From the NCBI GenBank assembly GCA_910575475.1, contig CAJTGD010000049.1:1-36470 (forward strand): DNA of 36,470 nt, given 5' to 3'. The translations under genes were made by a program, and so were the position numbers. Position 1 is the stretch's first letter, and the number at the start of each line of letters is the position of its first letter. Positions 31,782 through 36,470 of this stretch are shown here, piece by piece. Origin of the DNA: Lachnospiraceae bacterium (GTDB lineage: Bacteria; Bacillota; Clostridia; Lachnospirales; Lachnospiraceae). The notes under the pieces are model-generated. The model searched no databases, was not told where the DNA came from, and worked only from the letters and a program-made list of their open reading frames with translations.

Positions 31782-34700
31782 TCATTTCAATGCTTCCAAA
31801 GTTCTTTCAAGCCATTCCCGCACTGTCAGCGTGTCATCATGATTCTCCCCAAAGCTTTCCTTTCTTTTTTCATAGCAGTCTTTCAACGTTCCCTCTGCTT
31901 CTTCATACTTTTTCTCCTGATACAGCGTCCTGCCAAGCCATTCCTGCACTGTTAGCATGTAATCATGATTTTCCCCAGAAAATCCCTTTCTTTTTTCATA
32001 ACAATCTTTCAATATCCCCTCTGCTTCTTCATACTTTTTCTCCTGATACAACGTATAACCAAGCCATGCTTGTACTTTCAGCGTACCATCATAATCTTCT
32101 CCAAATCCTTCCTTTCTCTTTTGATAGCAATCTTTCAATATTCCCTCTGCTTCTTCATACTTCTTCTCTCGATACAGCGTATAACCAAGCCATTCCTGCA
32201 CTGTCAAAGTATTATCATCGTCTTCTCCAAAGCCTTCTTTTCTCTTTTGATAGCAATCTTTCAATATCTCCCTTGCTTCTTCATACTTTTTCTCCTGATA
32301 CAGCGTCGATCCCAACCATAATTGAGTATTTAATGTGTTTTTATCTTCTTCTCCCAGTACTTCTTTCCGTTTTTCCCAACAACCTCTCAGTTCACACTCT
32401 GCTTCTTTATATTTTTTATTGTTATAGAATATTTCACCAAGTAAGCCTTGCACTGACAATGTTTCCTCATCATCCGCCCCAAATGCATCCCTTCTCATTT
32501 GATAACAGGCCTTTAGTTCCGCCTCTGCTTCTTTATATTTTTTTTCTTGATTTAAAGTCCTGCCAAGCCATTCCCATGCTGTCAGCGTATCATCACAATT
32601 CTCTCCTAAGACTTCTTTTCTCTTTTGATAGCAGTCTCTCAATATTTCTTCCGCTTCTTCATATTCATAGTTTTCATATAATTTTTTTCCCCATAAAAAC
32701 ATAACTTCAATAATATCATTTATTCCATATTCACTTACATTGATATTCATATTTTTTCGGTACATACTTACCATACGCCAATACCACATCAATAATGTTT
32801 CATTATCCGCATCATCCTTCCATTTCTCTCCACATACACTTCTCAACAATGGAATAGCGTCATCATAATTTCCTGTCTTAGCAAGAATCTGTCCTATCCA
32901 TCCTTCTGTTTTTATAAGAAAATGTTTCTCTGCATCTTCTGTATTTTCTATCAAATATCTTAACTGCCGAAACACATCCAGTGACTCTTCATATTTTTTG
33001 CATAGATATAGATAGCGTCCTGTTTCTTTACCTAAGTTAAACACTTTCGGTTCAAAATGCTTTTCAGTGCAAAAAGATACTACTGCCAAATGAAAAACGG
33101 CTTTTAAAACATGTCCCATCTCTTCTCCAGAAGGGTAATTATTATAATACATTGGAAAAGTTTCAATCTCAGGCAGAAATGCCAAATACCAATTCTGTTT
33201 ACTTCTTTGATACTGTTCAAGTTTCCTATAAAGAAATAAAGGTCCCGAAAAATCAATCCAACAACTACTTTTTAAAAATGTAAAAAGTTCATCTAAATTT
33301 TTCTCACTCTTAATAGAAATCTCAAGCTTTGAAATTTCAAGATGACTTAACGGTTCAAGCGTTTCTACGTAATTTCCATATAAGCATAATCGGTCAAATG
33401 ATTCATAATCCTTAATCCATTCCAAATCTATAAATTCATTTTTTTTCACATCCAGATTGCGAAATGGAAAAAAACACCTTAAATCTGAAGGTTTTTCTAG
33501 TCTTCCATCTGTGATCGCAATGAAACTCTTTTCTCCCATTAAATTTGTAATTTCTGAGAGCGAAAGCTGATATGATTTCCATTCAATTTTTCTAGCAAGC
33601 GGGAAAAGCCATAAAATACCATATACAGAAATCTCCGGCATTTCAAAAAGAGAAATGCATTCTGCTGAAATCAATTCAAAAATCTGCTTTTCTATATCAC
33701 ATTCATGATTTGCAAAATTAAACTTTATCGATTTTCTTATTTTTTGCATTAAAGATTCTTCCTTTGACTGCTTAATGTCAAAGGAATCTGCTGGAAGTTC
33801 ATAAATCCAGTGCGTGTAAAAACTTCTGTAATTCTTAGTAGAATCCGACAACATTACTTTTCTTTGTTCAAATGAAACGCTTTCAAGTGCCACCAAAAAA
33901 CGTGCTGTAAAAAACTCAAAGAAAAGCATATGTATAAACTCGTAATCCTTATCATTTACTTTACGTATCAACTGTCTTGTTGAAAAAAAGAACTCACGAT
34001 TTTTCAATCCAAAACCTTCATCATCATAATCTTCAAATATTTTTTCAATATCGTCTATACACAAACCATATGAACCTGAGAGTACCATCTTCTGGCACAT
34101 TGCGAGTATTACCCCCCAGGCATTTTTATAATACGCAGATTGCTTTTCTTTATCCTTTTCCTGTCCAATCTTCTGTCTGCTATGCCAAAGCTGTTCTTCT
34201 CTTTTCAACCAGTCATTTACAATTGCATCCAATGCCTGCCATAAGGATAATGAAACATTATCACAGTATTCCTTCATAATAATATCTGCATATTCTATCA
34301 ATAACGGAATACGGAAAATTGCGCTATTGTTTAATAAATAACGCCGCATTTTATATAAATTTTTTCCTCTTTTACCTTGTGCTCCTTTTCTTCTGTAAAG
34401 CAATAAAATTTGTTTTCTGTCAAACGGACATATTTCTATTATTTTAGGTTGATATTGATTTAAATTTGTCCTTGTAAGCTTCTCTTTTACATTTTCCTTA
34501 AATGGTTCTTTGCGACTAGCTATATATATTTTTCTTATTGAATTTAATTTATTTTTTTCAAATGAACCAAATAATTCTTCTAAAATAACTTCTGCTGATT
34601 TATGCTGCAATACAACAAATTCATCAAAACCATCTAAAAACAAAGCTTCAAAATCATTTTCCAGGTTCTTTTTTAGTTCTTCTATACTTTTGTAATCCCG

Positions 34701-35111
34701 CATTCTATGATACTCGATTCCAAAATCGGCTAATTTTTCGCCTGAATTGATTCTCCTGTTATATTTACAGTACCAAAAAGCAAGGTGCACCATCAACGTT
34801 GACTTTCCGCTGCCCGGATCACCTAAAATAAATACAATCTTATTTTCACTTGAATTTGGCTTTAAATCTTTTTTTAACTTCTTTAAATTGTATTCAGAAT
34901 CTTGCGTTACATCTTTCAGTCGGTGATTTACATACCTGTTAAAGTCTATCATATTTTCTCTTTCATTTTCTTTCCCCGCCATACGGTATAATAGATTTAA
35001 CAATTGACGTTCTCTTTTTCTTGTAATATATGCAGTTATATATTCCTTTACCAAGGCCAGCAAACTGGTTATAACGGTAAAAATATCTGCCAAAATTCCA
35101 ATAAGAGACAT
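31782..35111 (-). CDS. NACHT ATPase with C-terminal TPR array (NLR-like)
   Basis: 1109 aa. An N-terminal membrane-like helix ('IGILADIFTVITSLLALVKE') leads to a STAND/NACHT ATPase: Walker A 'FILGDPGSGKSTLMVH' (about 92-107) and Walker B 'EALFLDGFDEFVVL' (about 155-168). A long linker with leucine-rich character follows (about 490-640). The C-terminus carries seven 42-residue kinesin-light-chain-type TPRs (about 815-1109) of the pattern YEEAEGILKDCYQKRKE..GE..D.TL..QEWLG.TLYQEKK. Bacterial NACHT proteins are NLR-like anti-phage sensors; TPRs would recognise a phage product. Repeats 4-7 are close to identical, so the array is evolving by duplication. GAGGTG lies 9 nt before the ATG. A 59-codon gene and the shared leader lie upstream. 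Confidence 0.87.
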   Translation of the reverse strand: MSLIGILADIFTVITSLLALVKEYITAYITRKRERQLLNLLYRMAGKENERENMIDFNRYVNHRLKDVTQDSEYNLKKLKKDLKPNSSENKIVFILGDPGSGKSTLMVHLAFWYCKYNRRINSGEKLADFGIEYHRMRDYKSIEELKKNLENDFEALFLDGFDEFVVLQHKSAEVILEELFGSFEKNKLNSIRKIYIASRKEPFKENVKEKLTRTNLNQYQPKIIEICPFDRKQILLLYRRKGAQGKRGKNLYKMRRYLLNNSAIFRIPLLIEYADIIMKEYCDNVSLSLWQALDAIVNDWLKREEQLWHSRQKIGQEKDKEKQSAYYKNAWGVILAMCQKMVLSGSYGLCIDDIEKIFEDYDDEGFGLKNREFFFSTRQLIRKVNDKDYEFIHMLFFEFFTARFLVALESVSFEQRKVMLSDSTKNYRSFYTHWIYELPADSFDIKQSKEESLMQKIRKSIKFNFANHECDIEKQIFELISAECISLFEMPEISVYGILWLFPLARKIEWKSYQLSLSEITNLMGEKSFIAITDGRLEKPSDLRCFFPFRNLDVKKNEFIDLEWIKDYESFDRLCLYGNYVETLEPLSHLEISKLEISIKSEKNLDELFTFLKSSCWIDFSGPLFLYRKLEQYQRSKQNWYLAFLPEIETFPMYYNNYPSGEEMGHVLKAVFHLAVVSFCTEKHFEPKVFNLGKETGRYLYLCKKYEESLDVFRQLRYLIENTEDAEKHFLIKTEGWIGQILAKTGNYDDAIPLLRSVCGEKWKDDADNETLLMWYWRMVSMYRKNMNINVSEYGINDIIEVMFLWGKKLYENYEYEEAEEILRDCYQKRKEVLGENCDDTLTAWEWLGRTLNQEKKYKEAEAELKACYQMRRDAFGADDEETLSVQGLLGEIFYNNKKYKEAECELRGCWEKRKEVLGEEDKNTLNTQLWLGSTLYQEKKYEEAREILKDCYQKRKEGFGEDDDNTLTVQEWLGYTLYREKKYEEAEGILKDCYQKRKEGFGEDYDGTLKVQAWLGYTLYQEKKYEEAEGILKDCYEKRKGFSGENHDYMLTVQEWLGRTLYQEKKYEEAEGTLKDCYEKRKESFGENHDDTLTVREWLERTLEALK
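31800..32700 (-). repeat. 126-bp tandem repeats encoding TPRs
   Basis: Seven in-frame 126-bp units. Neighbouring units toward the 3' end of the gene share long identical DNA stretches, including silent positions (for example around CTTCTTCATACTTTTTCTCC). This is recent unit duplication or conversion, not ancient protein-level conservation. Confidence 0.8.
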
Positions 35112-35206
35112 AACACAAACACCTCATCTTTCGCACGTTATCAATACTAATGAATAAATGTTGCTTTTTTATTGTAGCCGGTAGTCGGTGCATAATAATT
35201 CTATCA

Positions 35207-35386
35207 TTAAAGAATGGATGGATATGCTTCATAAATTTCATTAAAATTTATTCCAAATATGGTAACTCCTCCAAATGCCAAAGTTAATACACCGATTGAA
35301 AATGCAGTATTTATGAATGATTTATTATTCTCTTTCTCTTTTATCTTATCACCTCGGACACCTAATTCTGAATCTTTATAAGACAT
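35207..35386 (-). CDS. 59-aa single-pass membrane protein upstream of NACHT
   Basis: ATG at 35386, stop TAA at 35209-35207. The basic N-terminal part ('MSYKDSELGVRGDKIKEKEN') is followed by one membrane segment ('FINTAFSIGVLTLAFGGVTI') and a short tail. The Shine-Dalgarno is weak. It sits 42 nt after the leader terminator and 95 bp before the NACHT start, in the same direction, so both would be expressed together by read-through. It may be a small effector or leader peptide. Coding status is supported by its position and amphipathic pattern only. Confidence 0.5.
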   Translation of the reverse strand: MSYKDSELGVRGDKIKEKENNKSFINTAFSIGVLTLAFGGVTIFGINFNEIYEAYPSIL

Positions 35387-35427
35387 TTAATGCACTTTAT
35401 TTTTATAAATTCATAATTCAGAGCATC

Positions 35428-35523
35428 AAAAAAGGCAGCAAATACCTTTACAGGAATTTATCGCCTGCACATAAGAATTTATCGCCACATCAAAATATTA
35501 CCATATTCAGCAGGTTTCTACAA
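35428..35523 (-). promoter_or_regulatory. Promoter-terminator leader of the NACHT locus (copy 3 of the shared leader)
   Basis: Leftward TTGTAG (35523-35518), a 17-bp spacer and TAATAT (35500-35495). The RNA begins GUGGCGAUAAAUUC. It then repeats GGCGAUAAAUUCC (35465-35453), which pairs with GGUAUUUGCUGCC (35446-35434), followed by six U (35433-35428). The 12-nt left arm is thus present twice (35486-35475 and 35465-35454), allowing two alternative pairings. The whole block is alignable with 4967-5041 upstream of abiH. Confidence 0.78.
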
Positions 35524-35641
35524 TATTATTTTCAAAACTCACTAAATATTTATTAAAAATCGGTTACTTTTCACGGGATGAGGAAAGTAACTCAGAGTAT
35601 CCCCCCGTTTAATCAGACCGTTATGCCAACTGCTGGTCACG

Positions 35642-36010
35642 TTATTCTTCCGATTTCAATACCGATTTCCATATCTCTATCTTTTTTATTTGCTGTGCCA
35701 GCAATAATTTCTGCATCAGCACCGAACTCTTCAAGATATACTCTATTACCAACACCATTTTTTTATATTCTTGTTCCGGATATATGCAGCCATTTACAAG
35801 CAGCTCCCTATGGTGTAAAGTATTCTCAAACCCCATGATCAGCAGGTTATTGTGATGTGCTGCATTCACCGCATCATATATTTCATACCTATGATTAATA
35901 TCCAGATAAAAATCACACCTGTTCCATAAAGTATCCAGCGCCTCCCGGCTCACACATGGATAAAGTTTTACATTTTCCCGTTTTCCTAATTGATTAAGCT
36001 TATCTGACAT
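35642..36010 (-). pseudogene. C-terminal fragment of a GtfB/Gtf2-type glycosyltransferase
   Basis: 122 codons resembling the end of accessory-Sec-type glycosyltransferase subunits: 'NVKLYPCVSREALDTLWNRC', 'DFYLDINHRYEIYDAVNAAH', 'NNLLIMGFENTLHHRE'. An in-frame TAG lies a few codons upstream, next to an IS remnant, so most of the protein (intact members have 400-500 aa) is gone. It is probably a casualty of IS insertion. No other secretion or glycosylation genes are in the window. Confidence 0.65.
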
Positions 36011-36013
36011 TAA

Positions 36014-36028
36014 TGTATCCTAAAATCC
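36014..36028 (-). repeat. IS-associated direct repeat, copy 1
   Basis: TGTATCCTAAAATCC occurs here and at 36353-36367 in the same orientation, bracketing the transposase remnant. Confidence 0.55.
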
Positions 36029-36047
36029 CGTATCAATTATACATATG

Positions 36048-36355
36048 TCAGCCGATGTTTAGCCCAAAGAGTTCAATAATCTCTCTCTGAAAAGCTGTTG
36101 TCGTTGTGTAGATCGGCTTACGTTTCCCTTCAACAGAAACTACCCGCAGGGATTTCATTTCATCTCATCTATCACTTCCTGCATATTATGGCTCTTGAAC
36201 CATCCGGCCTCATTCATGATGTTTTTAATCTGGGAAGAAAGTATCAGGGCGATATACTGGATAAACAGCCGCCCGTCCATTGCTGCTGAGGAATGGATAC
36301 GCAGCCTTTTCATATCAAGGTCATTTTTCAGGTCATCGAAATGCTTTTCTATTGT
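36048..36355 (-). pseudogene. IS1634-like DDE transposase, 3' remnant with frameshift
   Basis: Reading leftward, 'HFDDLKNDLDMKRLRIHSS' and 'MDGRLFIQYIALILSSQIKN' match the C-terminal catalytic region of IS1634/IS4-type transposases. A stop at 'DEMK' follows a short ATGAA duplication, after which the family end resumes in another frame ('SLRVVSVEGKRKPIYTTTT' to 'ELFGLNIG'). The 5' three quarters are missing beyond the direct repeat at 36353. It is non-functional and marks the site where the glycosyltransferase gene was cut. Confidence 0.65.
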
Positions 36356-36470
36356 ATCCTAAAATCCGTGTAATGGACACTCGTTAACGCCTGATTTTGA
36401 CTTTATCGGTTTCAAAGTCCTTGAAAATACAGGATTTTTATTCCTTTTTCTCTTCCACTAAACGAGTAAC
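36353..36470. other. IS-end-like sequence at window edge
   Basis: Begins with the second TGTATCCTAAAATCC copy (36353-36367) and continues with no open reading frame. It is probably part of the same or another insertion sequence running out of the window. Confidence 0.35.

Noticed and set aside
31800..32700. Possible CRISPR array from regular repeats
   Set aside because: The 126-bp units are in-frame TPR codons within one long gene, with no unrelated spacers.

Overview
This window looks like accessory DNA from a gut-type, low-to-mid GC Firmicute, most likely Clostridia/Lachnospiraceae. The basis is AGGAGG-type ribosome binding sites, a Gram-positive GAAC-N4-GTTC SOS box, many small clostridial mobile-element proteins, and protein families such as YHYH/Ig-like surface proteins and 'RPRRFGKT' AAA-ATPase/PD-(D/E)XK genes. 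This is inference from gene content; no rRNA or marker gene is present. Most of the window is AT-rich. The sbcC/sbcD block (23.6-28.9 kb) is strikingly GC-rich with different codon use, so a compositional boundary lies near 23.6 kb.

Layout. (1) 0-7.5 kb: an anti-phage-type island on mobile-element debris. It holds an SOS-box promoter, a ParB-like remnant, a three-gene TIR / membrane protein / ThsB-like TIR cassette, a LexA-type winged-helix protein, an AbiH gene, a Uma2-family gene, a decayed gene and an unknown protein. (2) 7.5-12.6 kb, mostly minus strand: LexA-type winged-helix protein, serine recombinase, several small mobile-element proteins, a DUF262 protein and a sigma-70-like factor. 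(3) 12.7-16.7 kb: small genes around a ribbon-helix-helix repressor with five copies of one palindromic operator, two paralogous coiled-coil proteins and a J-domain protein, then a non-coding stretch with direct and inverted repeats. A type I hammerhead ribozyme lies directly behind a small gene at 13.5 kb. (4) 16.7-23.1 kb: zinc-ribbon/MORN protein, YHYH/Ig-like surface protein, Cro-like HTH, coiled-coil protein, HNH-like protein, cold-shock, HU and an unknown protein. (5) 23.6-28.9 kb: sbcC and sbcD. (6) 28.9-36.5 kb: a HEPN/MNT toxin-antitoxin pair with a shortened HEPN, a split AAA-ATPase/nuclease gene, a large NACHT-TPR protein, and a glycosyltransferase fragment next to an IS remnant.

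Two results stand out. First, three unrelated defence-type loci (TIR cassette, abiH, NACHT-TPR) each sit behind the same kind of leader: a 17-bp-spacer promoter whose transcript begins GUGGCGAUA and ends almost at once in a terminator closing on (G/C)UUGCC/CUGCC-U6, 30-160 nt before the first gene. This suggests a shared regulatory RNA or attenuator module for defence genes. Second, the minus strand at 13490-13548 carries a complete type I hammerhead ribozyme core, starting immediately after a stop codon. No integrase, relaxase or replication initiator is visible, so the kind of mobile element (ICE, plasmid or phage-plasmid) cannot be settled from this window.
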